NCBI GenBank assembly: GCA_963710645.1
Contig: CAVQBD010000009.1
Span: forward strand, 1,364,001-1,428,000
Direction of reading: 5' to 3'
Origin: FEB-10 sp963710645
Lineage (GTDB): Bacteria > Acidobacteriota > Thermoanaerobaculia > Thermoanaerobaculales > Sulfomarinibacteraceae
DNA: 64,000 bases
Positions within the stretch are counted from its first letter, which is position 1. Every line of letters starts with the position of its first letter. A program made the position numbers and the translations under genes. A model generated the notes under the pieces. That model did not search any database. It was not told the DNA's origin and worked only from the letters and a program-made list of their open reading frames with translations. Shown piece by piece: positions 15,850 through 25,354 of the stretch.

Positions 15850-16938
15850 ATGAATCCACTTCAGAGGCTTTGGGACGAGTTCGGGCAGGCGGTGTGGCTC
15901 GACTATATCGAGCGTGATCTGGTGACCGGCGGCGGGCTTGGGCGGTTGGTGGCCGAAGATGGTGTGCGGGGTGTGACCAGCAACCCGTCCATTTTTCACA
16001 AGGCCATCACCAGCGGTGAAGCCTACGCCGGGGCGATCCAATCGCTGCTCTCGGAGAATCCTGCCATCTCCACAACCGAGCTGTATGAGGCGCTGGCCAT
16101 CGAGGACATTCGGGGCGCGGCCGATGTGCTGCGACCAGTCTTCGACTCATCGGACGGCGCCGACGGCTTTGTCAGCCTCGAGGTCTCGCCCCACTTGGCC
16201 CACGACACCGCCGGAACGGTGGACGAGGCGCGCAGACTATGGCGCCAGGTGGACCGCCGGAATCTGATGATCAAGGTCCCCGCCACGGCGGCCGGGTTGC
16301 CCGCCGTGGAAGCGCTCATCGCCGACGGCATCAACGTCAACGTAACGCTGATGTTCTCATTGGCCGACTACGAGTCGGTGGCGGCGTCCTTCCTCGCGGG
16401 CCTCGAGCGTTGTGCCGAGCCGTCGCGGGTGGCCTCGGTGGCCTCATTCTTCATCAGCCGGGTGGACTCGGTGGTGGATGCGCAGCTGGAGGCCATGGGT
16501 TCAGCTGACGCGCTGGCGCTCAGGGGAACCGCCGCTGTGGCCAACGCCTGCATGGCCTACCGTCGTTTCTCGGAGATCTTCCACGGCGACGCGTTCGCCC
16601 CTCACCGCGATCGGGGAGCCAAGGCCCAACGGCCGCTTTGGGCAAGCACCAGCACCAAGAACCCGGACTACAAGGACGTCAAATATGTGGAGGAATTGGT
16701 GGGCCCGGAGACGGTCAATACGATTCCAACCGCCACGCTGGACGCCTACCGGGACCACGGCCGGCCCAGCGATGCGCTCGCCGAGGGCATGAAGACCTGT
16801 GGCGAACGACTGGAGGCGTTGTACCGCGTGGGCATCGATCTCGGTGCGGTCACCGACCAACTTCAGGTGGATGGGGTGGCCGCATTCGCAGCATCGTTTG
16901 ATCAACTGATGGCCGCCCTCGAGGCCGCCAGGAGATGA
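15850..16938 (+). CDS. tal: Transaldolase
   Basis: Transfers a dihydroxyacetone unit between sugar phosphates via a Schiff base. 362 residues, as in the long cyanobacterial/actinobacterial-type transaldolases. DGVRGVTSNPSIFHKAI is the substrate-site signature, NLMIKVPATAAGLPA carries the catalytic lysine, and NVTLMFSLADYESVAASFL and RPLWASTSTKNPDYKDVKY follow. ATG 15850 has GGGAGG five bases upstream. Divergent from tkt and 142 bp before glmS. Confidence 0.96.
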   Translation: MNPLQRLWDEFGQAVWLDYIERDLVTGGGLGRLVAEDGVRGVTSNPSIFHKAITSGEAYAGAIQSLLSENPAISTTELYEALAIEDIRGAADVLRPVFDSSDGADGFVSLEVSPHLAHDTAGTVDEARRLWRQVDRRNLMIKVPATAAGLPAVEALIADGINVNVTLMFSLADYESVAASFLAGLERCAEPSRVASVASFFISRVDSVVDAQLEAMGSADALALRGTAAVANACMAYRRFSEIFHGDAFAPHRDRGAKAQRPLWASTSTKNPDYKDVKYVEELVGPETVNTIPTATLDAYRDHGRPSDALAEGMKTCGERLEALYRVGIDLGAVTDQLQVDGVAAFAASFDQLMAALEAARR

Positions 16939-17080
16939 TGTGGGGGATTGACGGCGCCACAAGCCAGAATTCGCCACAATCCCAACACCCGTGGGCCTCA
17001 ATCGGCTGGTGAAGTAGTTGTGTGTCGAGGCGGCTCTGTGGTTCAATGGTTGGACAGTCTGGAAATCGGGAGACGCTTGT

Positions 17081-18904
17081 ATGTGCGGAATCATCGGTTA
17101 CGTGGGTTCGGAAGAGGTGGTGCCTGTCATTCTCGACGGCCTCAAGCGCCTCGAGTACCGGGGATACGACTCGGCGGGGATGGCGGTGATCGGCTCCGAT
17201 GGTCTGCAGATCCTGCGCGCCGAGGGTAAGCTGCGGAACCTCGAACAGCTGGCCTATCACAACCCACTCCACGGCTCGCTCGGGGTCGGTCACACCCGGT
17301 GGGCAACTCACGGTGCGCCCACCGAGGCCAACGCCCACCCCCAGACCGACGCCTCGGGCGAGGTGGCGGTTGTTCACAACGGCATCCTTGAGAATTACGC
17401 CGGCCTGCGGCGCGAGCTGCTGGGAGCGGGCGTCGAGCTGACCTCGGACACCGATACCGAGTTGATCGCCCAGTTGCTCGGTCGTGAAGAGGGCGAGCTC
17501 GAGGAGCGGGTGCTGCGGGTGCTCCCCAGACTGCGCGGCCAGTTTGCCGTGGTGGCGGTGTCGCGCCGTGACGCCGACAGGGTGGTGGCGTTCCGCCAGG
17601 GTCCGCCTCTGGTGGTGGGTCTTGGTGACGGTGAGACCATCGTCGCGTCGGACGTGACCGCCCTGCTCCACCGGACGCGGCGCGTGATCTTCCTGGAAAA
17701 CGGCGACGTGGCAGTTGTGCGCAGCGAAGGCGCACAGATCATGGACAGGGACGGCAAGCCGGTGAATCGGACGGTGGAAACCCTCGACTGGGATGCGGGG
17801 CGTGTGGAAAAGGGCGGTTTCCGACACTATATGTTGAAGGAGATCTTCGAGCAGCCCGATGCGATTCGGAACACGGTCAGCGCGTATTTGGATGCCGATC
17901 GCACGGGGGTCAATCTGGATGATCTCGGGTTTGCTCCGGAGCAATTGGCCGGGCTGTGCCGTGTCCATCTGGTGGCCTGCGGCACCTCGTGGCACGCCAG
18001 CTTGGTGGGCAAGTTCCTGATTGAAGCCCTCGCCGGATTGCCGACCGAGGTGGACTATGCCTCGGAGTACCGCTACCGCGACCCGCTGCTCGGCACCGAT
18101 GTGCTGGTGATTGGTGTGTCCCAGTCGGGCGAGACGGCCGATACCCTGGCAGCAATGGAACTGGCCGCCGAACAGGGGGCTCTTCTCGGAACGGTGTGCA
18201 ACGTTCGCGGCTCGTCCGCATGGCGCATGTCCACCGCCCGGATGCTGACCCAGGCCGGCCCTGAAATCGGGGTGGCCTCCACCAAGGCATTCACAACGCA
18301 GCTGGTGGCCATGCTGCTGCTCGCCCTGGCTCTGCGCAAGGCACGCGGTCTATCGGACGCCACCGACGAGGATCTGGTGGCTCAACTCCAGCGGCTGCCG
18401 CTGGCCATCGAAGACGTGCTCCGTGGTGACCGTCGGATCTACCGCAGCGCGGTGGACCTCCTGTCCACGGGCGATTCTCTGTACCTGGGTCGGGGATTGC
18501 TCTATCCGATCGCCCTCGAGGGAGCGCTCAAGCTCAAGGAACTGAGCTACCTCCACGCCGAGGGCTACCCTGCCGGCGAGATGAAGCATGGCCCCATCGC
18601 CTTGATCGAGGACGGCTTCCCGGTTGTGGCGGTGGCCCCGGCGACGGCAACCCGGGAGAAGCTGCTCGGAAATCTCATGGAGGTGCGCGCCAGGGGTGCG
18701 ACGGTTCTCGCCCTGGCCGAACCCGACGCCCGCGAGGTCGCCGAGGTGGCAGACCTGATCCTGCCCATGCCCACTGTCCATCCCCTGCTCCAGCCGATCG
18801 TGGCGGTGGTGCCGTTGCAGCGGCTGGCGTATGAGGTGGCGGTGGAGCTCGGGCACGATGTGGACCAGCCGCGAAATCTGGCCAAGTCCGTCACTGTCGA
18901 GTAG
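17081..18904 (+). CDS. glmS: Glutamine-fructose-6-phosphate aminotransferase
   Basis: Makes glucosamine 6-phosphate for peptidoglycan and lipid A. 607 residues, family length. The N-terminal MCGIIGYVG gives Cys1 after Met removal; YRGYDSAG, GHTRWATHG and HNGILENY complete the glutaminase domain. Two SIS domains follow (CGTSWHASLVG, SQSGETADTL, ASTKAFTTQLV), and the C-terminus LGHDVDQPRNLAKSVTVE is canonical. The frame is open upstream, but only the ATG at 17081 exposes the nucleophile. GGGAGA precedes it. I see no glmS ribozyme upstream. Confidence 0.98.
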   Translation: MCGIIGYVGSEEVVPVILDGLKRLEYRGYDSAGMAVIGSDGLQILRAEGKLRNLEQLAYHNPLHGSLGVGHTRWATHGAPTEANAHPQTDASGEVAVVHNGILENYAGLRRELLGAGVELTSDTDTELIAQLLGREEGELEERVLRVLPRLRGQFAVVAVSRRDADRVVAFRQGPPLVVGLGDGETIVASDVTALLHRTRRVIFLENGDVAVVRSEGAQIMDRDGKPVNRTVETLDWDAGRVEKGGFRHYMLKEIFEQPDAIRNTVSAYLDADRTGVNLDDLGFAPEQLAGLCRVHLVACGTSWHASLVGKFLIEALAGLPTEVDYASEYRYRDPLLGTDVLVIGVSQSGETADTLAAMELAAEQGALLGTVCNVRGSSAWRMSTARMLTQAGPEIGVASTKAFTTQLVAMLLLALALRKARGLSDATDEDLVAQLQRLPLAIEDVLRGDRRIYRSAVDLLSTGDSLYLGRGLLYPIALEGALKLKELSYLHAEGYPAGEMKHGPIALIEDGFPVVAVAPATATREKLLGNLMEVRARGATVLALAEPDAREVAEVADLILPMPTVHPLLQPIVAVVPLQRLAYEVAVELGHDVDQPRNLAKSVTVE

Positions 18905-18924
18905 GCCCGATCGGCTGCCGCCGA

Positions 18925-19032
18925 TCGACAATTGCAAATTGCGGAGTGAAGTCCGAGAATGACGGTTCGCACCGTTTCGAGGGGCGGAGACCGACCGACC
19001 GACGTCATCCCAATTCGCAATGTGTAATTCCG
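18925..19032. repeat. Heptad repeat module (CAAATTG / CAATTCG arms)
   Basis: 7-bp words ACAATTG, CAAATTG, CGGAGTG, AAGTCCG near 18928-18958 face CAATTCG, CAATGTG, TAATTCC near 19012-19032 in inverted sense. Fills the 169-bp glmS-helicase spacer. Confidence 0.55.
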
Positions 19033-19073
19033 ACTCCTCAGAACCCTTGTGACGATGGGAGAACCACCAGAGC

Positions 19074-21257
19074 ATGACCGACTTGCTGAGCCAACTAAAC
19101 GAGCCGCAGCGCGAGGCGGTGACCCACGGCTCCGGCCCGTTGTTGGTGTTGGCGGGCGCGGGCTCGGGCAAGACCCGGGTGCTCACCTATCGGATTGCCC
19201 ATCTTCTCGCCAATCAGGTCGCGGCGCCCCACGAGATCACCGCCGTGACCTTCACCAACAAGGCGGCGCGGGAGATGAGGGAGAGGGTTGAGGGACTCGT
19301 GGGCGGTGAGCTCACCGGTGGCTTCGTGGGAACCTTCCATCGTTGGGCGCTGGAGCTGCTGCGCCGCTACCCCTCGGAGGCGGGGCTCCCCAAGTGGTTT
19401 GGCATCATCGATTCGGATGAACAGCGGGTCCTGGTGAATAAGATCATCAAGGAACTCGGTCTCGATCCCAAGGACCATCCCCCACGCCAGTTGCTGTCGA
19501 GGATCTCGCGGGCCGTCAATCGGTGCCAGGATCCGGCCGACCTGGAACGGCGTTCCGGCGACGGGTTCACTCCGCAGGTCTTCGAGCGCTACGTGCAGCT
19601 GAAGGCCGACGCGGGGGTAGTGGACTTCGACGACATGTTGGTCCGCGCGTTGGGGCTGTTACGCGGCCACGAGACCATCCGCAGGGCGACTCGCCGGCGC
19701 GCCCGGTGGCTGCTGGTGGACGAATTCCAGGACACCAACACCCTCCAGATGGAACTGCTGGCGGCAACCCTCGGCGAGGAGAGCAATATCACTGCGGTGG
19801 GTGACGAGGACCAGTCGATCTACGGATGGCGGGGCGCCGAGATGGAGAACATTCTCTCCTTCGAGCGCCACTTCCCGGGGGCCCGAGTGGTCTCGCTGGA
19901 GGAGAACTACCGGTCGAGTCGACCGATTCTCTCGGTGGCCGGCGGTCTGATTTCCAACAACCACCAGCGCCGGGGGAAGAAGCTCTTCACCAGCCGCGAC
20001 GGCGGTGACAAGGTCCGACTCTATGTGGGGGACGACGAACGGTTCGAAACCCGATGGGTTGCGGATCGCATCGCGGAGCTGGCGCCGAAGCACGGCCTTT
20101 CAGAGATCGCGATATTGGTTCGGACCAATGCGCAGACCCGTCCCTTCGAGGAGGAGTTCACCCGCCGACGGATCCCCCACCGGGTGATTGGAGGGCTGCG
20201 CTTCTGGCAGCGGGCGGAGGTGCGCGACGCCATCGCCTATCTCCGATTGGTCATACGGTCGGACGACGTGTTGGCCTTTGAACGTGTGGTGAACGTTCCC
20301 GCCCGAGGCATCGGCGCGGCCACCATGGATGTGTTGCGACGCCACGCCGCCGGCTCGGGTCTGCCGCTTCCGATGGCGGCCCGCCAACTCCCCGGCGGCC
20401 TGAACACGAGAGCGCGCATCGCCCTCGAGTCATTTTTTGGGCTTTTCGATCAAGCCGCCGAACAGCACCAGATCCTGGATCCTGGCGACTTCGTGGGATG
20501 GCTGCTTGAGGCGTCAGGGCTTTTGTCGCTGTATGACGGTGACGACGAGGAGCGTGTGGCGCGGCGGGAAAACCTGCAGCAGCTGGCGGCCGCAGTGGCC
20601 GAGGCGGCGGCAAGGGGCCAGGGCCTCGGGGAATTTCTCGATGCCATCGCCCTGCTCGAGGACGGCGACGAGGAGACACAGGCGGACGCCGTCTCCTTGA
20701 TGACGCTGCACGCAGCCAAGGGGCTCGAGTTCGATGTGGTCTTCCTCGCCGGGCTGGAGGATGGGCTGCTGCCCCACGCCAACTCGCGCGAGGATGCGGA
20801 CCGGCTCGAAGAGGAACGCCGGCTCACCTACGTCGGCATGACCCGGTCGCGGCTCCAGCTCTCGCTCACGGCCGCGCGGTCGCGTTTCCTCTTCGGCCAG
20901 CGGCAGCCGACCCGGCCGTCCCGGTTTTTGGCCGAGATACCGATGGACTGCGTCCAGGATCTGTCGGAGGTCACGGTTCAACCCGAACCGTCGCAGGCGA
21001 CCCCGGGGACTTCGTCCCCTCGAGGGCCGCGCGCCCCAAGAGCTCCCCTTCGACCGAAGCGGCCGTTGCCGGCAGGGGTGGCCGACGCCGGCGGCCAGGA
21101 GTGGCGACCGGGTCTCCGTGTCAGACACCGCAGTTTTGGTACCGGGGTGGTGCTGTCGTGCCAGGGGCGGGGGAAAAACTTGAAGCTGGTGATCTATTTC
21201 GACCGTGCCGGCCGCAAGACTCTGGTTCCCACCATCGCCAAGCTCGAAAAGGCGTGA
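19074..21257 (+). CDS. ATP-dependent DNA helicase UvrD/PcrA/Rep family
   Basis: SF1A 3'-5' helicase, 727 residues. N-terminal Q-motif LNEPQREAV, Walker A AGAGSGKT (Lys33), VTFTNKAAREMRERVE (motif Ia), VDEFQDTN (Walker B), VGDEDQSIYGWRGAE (motif III), EENYRSSRPIL (IV), LMTLHAAKGLEFDVVFLAGLE (V) and RRLTYVGMTRS (VI) are all intact. The C-terminal 70 residues (WRPGLRVRHRSFGTGVVLSCQG) form the Tudor-like domain of PcrA/UvrD that contacts RNA polymerase. PcrA and UvrD cannot be told apart from sequence alone. Acts in excision repair and transcription-replication conflicts in known relatives. Confidence 0.95.
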   Translation: MTDLLSQLNEPQREAVTHGSGPLLVLAGAGSGKTRVLTYRIAHLLANQVAAPHEITAVTFTNKAAREMRERVEGLVGGELTGGFVGTFHRWALELLRRYPSEAGLPKWFGIIDSDEQRVLVNKIIKELGLDPKDHPPRQLLSRISRAVNRCQDPADLERRSGDGFTPQVFERYVQLKADAGVVDFDDMLVRALGLLRGHETIRRATRRRARWLLVDEFQDTNTLQMELLAATLGEESNITAVGDEDQSIYGWRGAEMENILSFERHFPGARVVSLEENYRSSRPILSVAGGLISNNHQRRGKKLFTSRDGGDKVRLYVGDDERFETRWVADRIAELAPKHGLSEIAILVRTNAQTRPFEEEFTRRRIPHRVIGGLRFWQRAEVRDAIAYLRLVIRSDDVLAFERVVNVPARGIGAATMDVLRRHAAGSGLPLPMAARQLPGGLNTRARIALESFFGLFDQAAEQHQILDPGDFVGWLLEASGLLSLYDGDDEERVARRENLQQLAAAVAEAAARGQGLGEFLDAIALLEDGDEETQADAVSLMTLHAAKGLEFDVVFLAGLEDGLLPHANSREDADRLEEERRLTYVGMTRSRLQLSLTAARSRFLFGQRQPTRPSRFLAEIPMDCVQDLSEVTVQPEPSQATPGTSSPRGPRAPRAPLRPKRPLPAGVADAGGQEWRPGLRVRHRSFGTGVVLSCQGRGKNLKLVIYFDRAGRKTLVPTIAKLEKA

Positions 21258-21296
21258 TCTTCGCCATTCAGGAGGTCAGGAGCAGTAGCCGGCCAT

Positions 21297-21345
21297 CCGC
21301 CCAGTCGAAAGTTGAAAGTCACAAGTTGAAAGTTGCCACCGCTCG
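21297..21345. repeat. Heptad repeat module (GTTGAAA word)
   Basis: 7-bp steps of GTCGAAA, GTTGAAA, GTCACAA, GTTGAAA, GTTGCCA start right after a CCGCCCA box and end at GCTCGCCCGG. In the 304-bp spacer 21258-21561, directly before structured element D. Confidence 0.65.
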
Positions 21346-21359
21346 CCCGGAGTGGTGTG

Positions 21360-21500
21360 GGCGCGATGTACGGGCGTGCCGTCTTTGACAGTGTTGGGAG
21401 CCGTCAAATGCGTCGACCAATCTCTCGAGTTCCAACATTGTCAAAGGGGGCAACCTCGGGGAGCGCGATGGGGAGAAGGGAGCGACATCGCTCCATGGCG
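21360..21500 (+). repeat. Structured repeat element, copy D
   Basis: GGGCGTGCC, then a 15-bp stem (21382-21396, CTTTGACAGTGTTGG, with 21431-21445, CCAACATTGTCAAAG; one G-U pair), then CTCGGGGAGCGCGATGGGGA and a terminal GGAGCGAC/ATCGCTCC hairpin. The cleanest stem of the family. It lies 60 bp before hslV. Confidence 0.72.
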
Positions 21501-21561
21501 AGGGTGGGTGGGCATTGCGTCACGGGTCGCGAAAGGGGAGAATCACGGTTCGGAGGTGGTC

Positions 21562-22104
21562 ATGGATCCAAAGTGGCATCACACAACCGTGATCGCGGTT
21601 CGGCGCGACGATACGGTGGTCATTGGTTCGGATGGGCAGGTCACACTCGGCAACACGGTCATGAAACAGGGTGCCGCCAAGGTCCGTCGGCTGGCCGGCG
21701 GTCGGGTGGTGGCTGGCTTCGCAGGCTCGGTGGCCGACGCCCTGGCGCTGTTCACCCGGTTCGAGGCCAAACTCGAGGAGTTCAACCAGAACCTCGAACG
21801 GGCAGCGGTCGAGCTCGCCCGCGAATGGCGGACCGACCGTGCCCTGCGCCACCTGGAAGCCTTGTTGATCACCGCCGACAAGACCACCACATTACTGGTT
21901 TCAGGAACCGGCGAGGTGATGTCGCCGGACGATAACGTCGTGGCGGTGGGGTCGGGCGGCAGCTACGCTCTGGCGGCGGCCCGGGCCCTTCTGAGCCACA
22001 CCCAACTCGAGGCCCGACAGGTGGTCGAGGAGGCGCTTCGCATCGCCGCCGGGATCGACATCTACACCAACGATCACATCACCATCGAGGAGCTGAGCCA
22101 GTGA
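21562..22104 (+). CDS. hslV: ATP-dependent protease peptidase subunit HslV
   Basis: Proteasome-like threonine peptidase of HslUV, 180 residues. The N-terminus MDPKWHHTTVIAVRRDD carries the catalytic Thr-Thr after a short leader that must be removed, as in Bacillus and Thermotoga HslV. VIGSDGQVTLGNTVMKQGAAKVRRL, FAGSVADALALFTRFEAKLEE and AVGSGGSYALAAARALL are the family blocks. GGAGG lies just upstream of the ATG. It overlaps hslU by GTGA. Confidence 0.97.
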   Translation: MDPKWHHTTVIAVRRDDTVVIGSDGQVTLGNTVMKQGAAKVRRLAGGRVVAGFAGSVADALALFTRFEAKLEEFNQNLERAAVELAREWRTDRALRHLEALLITADKTTTLLVSGTGEVMSPDDNVVAVGSGGSYALAAARALLSHTQLEARQVVEEALRIAAGIDIYTNDHITIEELSQ

Positions 22105-23423
22105 ACGTGGAAGGCCTGACACCCAAAGAGATCGTCGCCGAGCTCGACCGCTACATCGTCAGTCAGGACGCCGCCAAAAGGGCGGTGGCCGTGGCCCTGC
22201 GAAACAGGTGGCGGCGGCAGCAGCTCGAACCCGAGTTGCGCGAGGAGGTCGCGCCAAAGAACATCATCATGATGGGACCCACCGGGGTTGGAAAGACCGA
22301 AATCGCGCGCCGGTTGGCCCGTCTGACGGGCTCGCCGTTTCTGAAAGTGGAGGCCTCCAAATTCACCGAGGTCGGATATGTCGGCCGCGACGTGGACTCC
22401 ATCGTCCGTGACCTGGTCGAGGCGTCGATCCAATTGGTCCGCGACGAGCGCACCCGCGAGGTGAAAGTGCGCGCGGAGCGAGCCGCCGAGGACCGGTTGC
22501 TCGATCTGCTGGTGGTCTCCACCTCGGGCGTAGGTGATGCTCTGGAGGAGCGCCGCCGCGCCGTGAAGCGTTCGCTGCGGGATGGCGTGCTCGAGGGTCA
22601 CGAGGTGGAGATGGAGGTCTCCGAGCAGCGGATGCCGACCCTTGACATGTTCACTCCCCAAGGGATGGAGAGCATGGGCATCGACTTCAAGGACATGTTC
22701 GGCGGCATGTTCGGTCAGAAAAGCCGCAAGCGGATGACGGTGGCCGAGGCGCGGCGGATTCTCCTCGGCGAGGAGGAGGAGAAGCTCATTGATCGGTCCC
22801 AGGTGGAATCAGAGGCGCTCAGGCGGGTCGAAGAGGCGGGCATCGTCTTTCTCGATGAGATCGACAAGATCGCCTCGCGTGAGGATGCTGCACGGGGACC
22901 GGACGTGTCGCGGGAGGGTGTGCAACGCGATTTGCTGCCCATCGTCGAGGGCAGCACCGTGGCCACCAAGTACGGCGCGGTGCGCACCGATCACGTGCTG
23001 TTTATCGCCGCCGGCGCCTTCCACGTCACCAAGCCCTCGGACCTGATCCCCGAGCTGCAGGGGCGCTTTCCCATTCGAGTCGAGCTTCGAGCCTTGGATG
23101 CGGCGGATTTCGAGAGGATTCTGGTGGAGCCCGAGAACTCGCTGATCCGGCAGTACACCGCGCTGCTGGCCACCGAGAAGGTGGAGCTGCGATTTGCCGA
23201 CAACGCCATCCGAGCGGTGGCTGAAATGGCGGCGGAGATCAACTCCACCGCAGAGAACATCGGCGCCCGGAGACTGTACACGGTGATGGAGTATCTGCTG
23301 GAGGACATCTCCTTCGATGCGCCGGAGCGAGCTGGTGAGGCATTCTCGGTGACCGGCGACATGGTTCGCGACCGACTCGCCGAGCTGGTGGGGGACCTTG
23401 ATCTGGCGAGGTATATTTTGTAG
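22101..23423 (+). CDS. hslU: ATP-dependent protease ATPase subunit HslU
   Basis: AAA+ unfoldase that feeds HslV. 440 residues. LTPKEIVAELDRYIVSQDAAKRAVAVALRNR is the N-terminal signature, Walker A is GPTGVGKT (59-66), the pore loop is GYVGRD, Walker B is IVFLDEIDKIA, and an I-domain insertion spans about 110-230. The C-terminus LARYIL matches the conserved tail that docks into HslV. Starts with GTG overlapping the hslV stop. The spacer after it is a GGGACTCGG heptad array. Confidence 0.98.
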   Translation: MNVEGLTPKEIVAELDRYIVSQDAAKRAVAVALRNRWRRQQLEPELREEVAPKNIIMMGPTGVGKTEIARRLARLTGSPFLKVEASKFTEVGYVGRDVDSIVRDLVEASIQLVRDERTREVKVRAERAAEDRLLDLLVVSTSGVGDALEERRRAVKRSLRDGVLEGHEVEMEVSEQRMPTLDMFTPQGMESMGIDFKDMFGGMFGQKSRKRMTVAEARRILLGEEEEKLIDRSQVESEALRRVEEAGIVFLDEIDKIASREDAARGPDVSREGVQRDLLPIVEGSTVATKYGAVRTDHVLFIAAGAFHVTKPSDLIPELQGRFPIRVELRALDAADFERILVEPENSLIRQYTALLATEKVELRFADNAIRAVAEMAAEINSTAENIGARRLYTVMEYLLEDISFDAPERAGEAFSVTGDMVRDRLAELVGDLDLARYIL

Positions 23424-23458
23424 GGACTCGGGGCTCGGGACTCGGGGCTAGGGAGAGG
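23424..23458. repeat. Heptad array GACTCGG/GGCTCGG
   Basis: Four to five 7-bp steps (GGACTCG, GGGCTCG, GGACTCG, GGGCTAG) start one base after the hslU stop and end in the GGGAGAGGGG that serves as ribosome site of the next gene. Confidence 0.65.
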
Positions 23459-23462
23459 GGCA

Positions 23463-24539
23463 TTGAGGGTTCGATTGGCAACTGTTGCGGTGGTGGGGCT
23501 GGTTGTGTTGGCCGGGCTGACGGCATGCGGCAAGAAGGCCGATCCGCAGCCGCCCCAGATTCGGAGGGCGGACACGACCCGTGATCTGGAGGTCTATCAA
23601 GAAGGGCGCGAGGCTGTCCTTCAATGGGGTTTCCCCTCCATGACCACCGCCGGCGGGCCGCTCCCCGATCTTGAATTAGTGGAGCTTTGGCGCGCCCCGA
23701 TCCCATTTGGCCAGGAACCCGTGGGAACCACTTCCCGTGAGCGGTCGTTACGCTACCAGCTGCTGGAGGCCCAGGGCGAACGGATCGCCGTCCTGGATGA
23801 CGCGGCATTAAACGCGGCCACGAGGGGACCGAATCTGGTCTACCGGGACGACTTGGAGGAGTGGCGGAAACTGCACGGCGACGAGCAGTCGCTGGTGCTG
23901 TGGTATTCGGTGCGAACTTTTTGTTGTGGCGGCCGGGCTTCCGACTATTCAAATATCTCCCGGCTGGTTCCCCAACTGCCGCCGTCGGCGCCCGAGGGTT
24001 TCGAAGTAGTGCCGACTTCCGCAGGCATTCGGCTGAGCTGGCTTCCGGCAGGCAACGCCCAGACGCTCGTGGAACGGTCAACCGATGGGGTCGATTGGCA
24101 GCCACTCATGTCCCAGCCGGTTTCCGTGCCCGAATATCTGGACGCGACGGCCGAGCAGGGCCGGCGGTGGAGCTTCCGGCTTCGCGCCGTGACCAAGAAA
24201 GAAGGCGAGGGTCCGGTGGTGGGCGATCCGGGCGAAGTGGTGACAGTCGACTACCCGGACGACTACCCGCCGGCGGCGCCCCAGGACCTGGTCTGCCTGC
24301 CGGAGGAGACTCGCATCCGGGTCCGTTGGCGGGCGGTTGCCGGGGCAGATGGCTACCGCGTCGATCGTCGGTTGGAGGAAGAGGACTGGGTCCTTCTCAC
24401 CGAGAGTCATGCCCAGACCAACTACGTGGATGCAGATCCGCCGGTGGGTGAATTGACCTATGCGGTGCGAGCGGTGGACCGGGCGGGAAACCGATCCGAT
24501 CCGGTGGAGTGTTCGGCATTCATCGGAGTCGCGCCGTGA
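23463..24539 (+). CDS. Lipoprotein with two fibronectin type III-like domains
   Basis: 358 residues. The signal peptide ends in a lipobox (LAGLTAC, Cys22), so it should be lipid-anchored and probably outer-membrane or periplasmic. Residues of about 165-265 (PSAPEGFEVVPTSAGIRLSWLP) and 268-358 (PPAAPQDLVCLPEETRIRVRW) are fibronectin III-like beta-sandwiches. The N-terminal third may be a third, weaker one. It starts with TTG at 23463, supported by the strong GGGAGAGGGG site and the signal peptide. It overlaps dapF by GTGA, although no functional link is evident. Function unknown; binding or scaffold role inferred. Confidence 0.88.
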   Translation: MRVRLATVAVVGLVVLAGLTACGKKADPQPPQIRRADTTRDLEVYQEGREAVLQWGFPSMTTAGGPLPDLELVELWRAPIPFGQEPVGTTSRERSLRYQLLEAQGERIAVLDDAALNAATRGPNLVYRDDLEEWRKLHGDEQSLVLWYSVRTFCCGGRASDYSNISRLVPQLPPSAPEGFEVVPTSAGIRLSWLPAGNAQTLVERSTDGVDWQPLMSQPVSVPEYLDATAEQGRRWSFRLRAVTKKEGEGPVVGDPGEVVTVDYPDDYPPAAPQDLVCLPEETRIRVRWRAVAGADGYRVDRRLEEEDWVLLTESHAQTNYVDADPPVGELTYAVRAVDRAGNRSDPVECSAFIGVAP

Positions 24540-25354
24540 CCTCGGCGCTTTTCAAGGTGGAGGGTGCGGGCAACGACTTTTTGCTCGGAATCGGCGAGTG
24601 GGCCGAGCGTTTGTCTGACGATGGGGCGCTGGTGACCAGACTCTGCCACCGCAGGCGCGGTATTGGGGCCGACGGCGCCCTGGCAATCATGGCCACCGGG
24701 CCGGACAGGTTGCGTCTGGCCTACCGCAACGGCGATGGTTCCCTGGCCAGATTCTGCGGCAACGGCACCCGGTGCGCGGCCCGCGCCGGTGTCGAGTTGC
24801 TGGGGCTTGGACGTCGGTTGATCGTGGACACCGGGTGGGGACCGATACCGGCCGAAGTGGATGGCGAGACGGTGCGGCTGGAGCTGCCTGCCAATGTGGC
24901 GGCGCGGCGGGAGGTGGAAATCTCGGTTGCCGGCCGCAGCAGGCCTGGCTGGTGGCTCGAGGTGGGGGTGCCCCACCTGGTGGTTCCGGTGGAGGACGTG
25001 GACGGGTTGTGCCTGGAGGTCGAGGGGCCGCCGCTGAGTCGCCACGAAATCTTTGGCGCGGATGGTGGCAACGTGAACTTCACGACAAAGGCTGAAAACG
25101 GTGAGCTTGTGCTGAGAACCTATGAGCGTGGCGTCGAGGGCGAGACTCTGTGCTGCGGCTCCGGAGTGGTGGCGGCGGCATTGGTGGAGATGGCGGCCGG
25201 TGGGCCACGACTGATGACGGTGCGGGCGCGATCGGGTGACTCGCTCGTAGTGGAGGCCCCGGAGGGTCCGCGATCGGGCCCGATATTCCTCAGTGGTCCC
25301 ACGCGGGTCATCGCCCGGATTGATCCTGTCGAGGGGCTAGGGGCTAGGGGCTAG
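24536..25354 (+). CDS. dapF: Diaminopimelate epimerase
   Basis: Converts LL- to meso-diaminopimelate for lysine and peptidoglycan. 272 residues. The two catalytic cysteines are Cys74 in RFCGNGTRCA and Cys207 in ETLCCGSGVVAAA; N-terminal FKVEGAGNDFLL is also conserved. GTG 24536 overlaps the stop of the lipoprotein gene and gives the family N-terminus. The last codons (GLGARG and the TAG stop) are read from a GGGGCTA tandem repeat that begins inside the gene, so the native 3' end appears to have been replaced or extended by the array. Confidence 0.95.
   Translation: MTSALFKVEGAGNDFLLGIGEWAERLSDDGALVTRLCHRRRGIGADGALAIMATGPDRLRLAYRNGDGSLARFCGNGTRCAARAGVELLGLGRRLIVDTGWGPIPAEVDGETVRLELPANVAARREVEISVAGRSRPGWWLEVGVPHLVVPVEDVDGLCLEVEGPPLSRHEIFGADGGNVNFTTKAENGELVLRTYERGVEGETLCCGSGVVAAALVEMAAGGPRLMTVRARSGDSLVVEAPEGPRSGPIFLSGPTRVIARIDPVEGLGARG

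Noticed and set aside
16939..17080. glmS ribozyme upstream of glmS
   Set aside because: The 142-bp leader lacks the conserved ribozyme core; nothing recognisable seen.
21360..21500. Integron attC sites for the structured elements
   Set aside because: Stems with conserved ends recall attC, but the GTTRRRY/RYYYAAC cores are missing, no integrase or cassette-like ORFs are adjacent, and copies are dispersed in both orientations.
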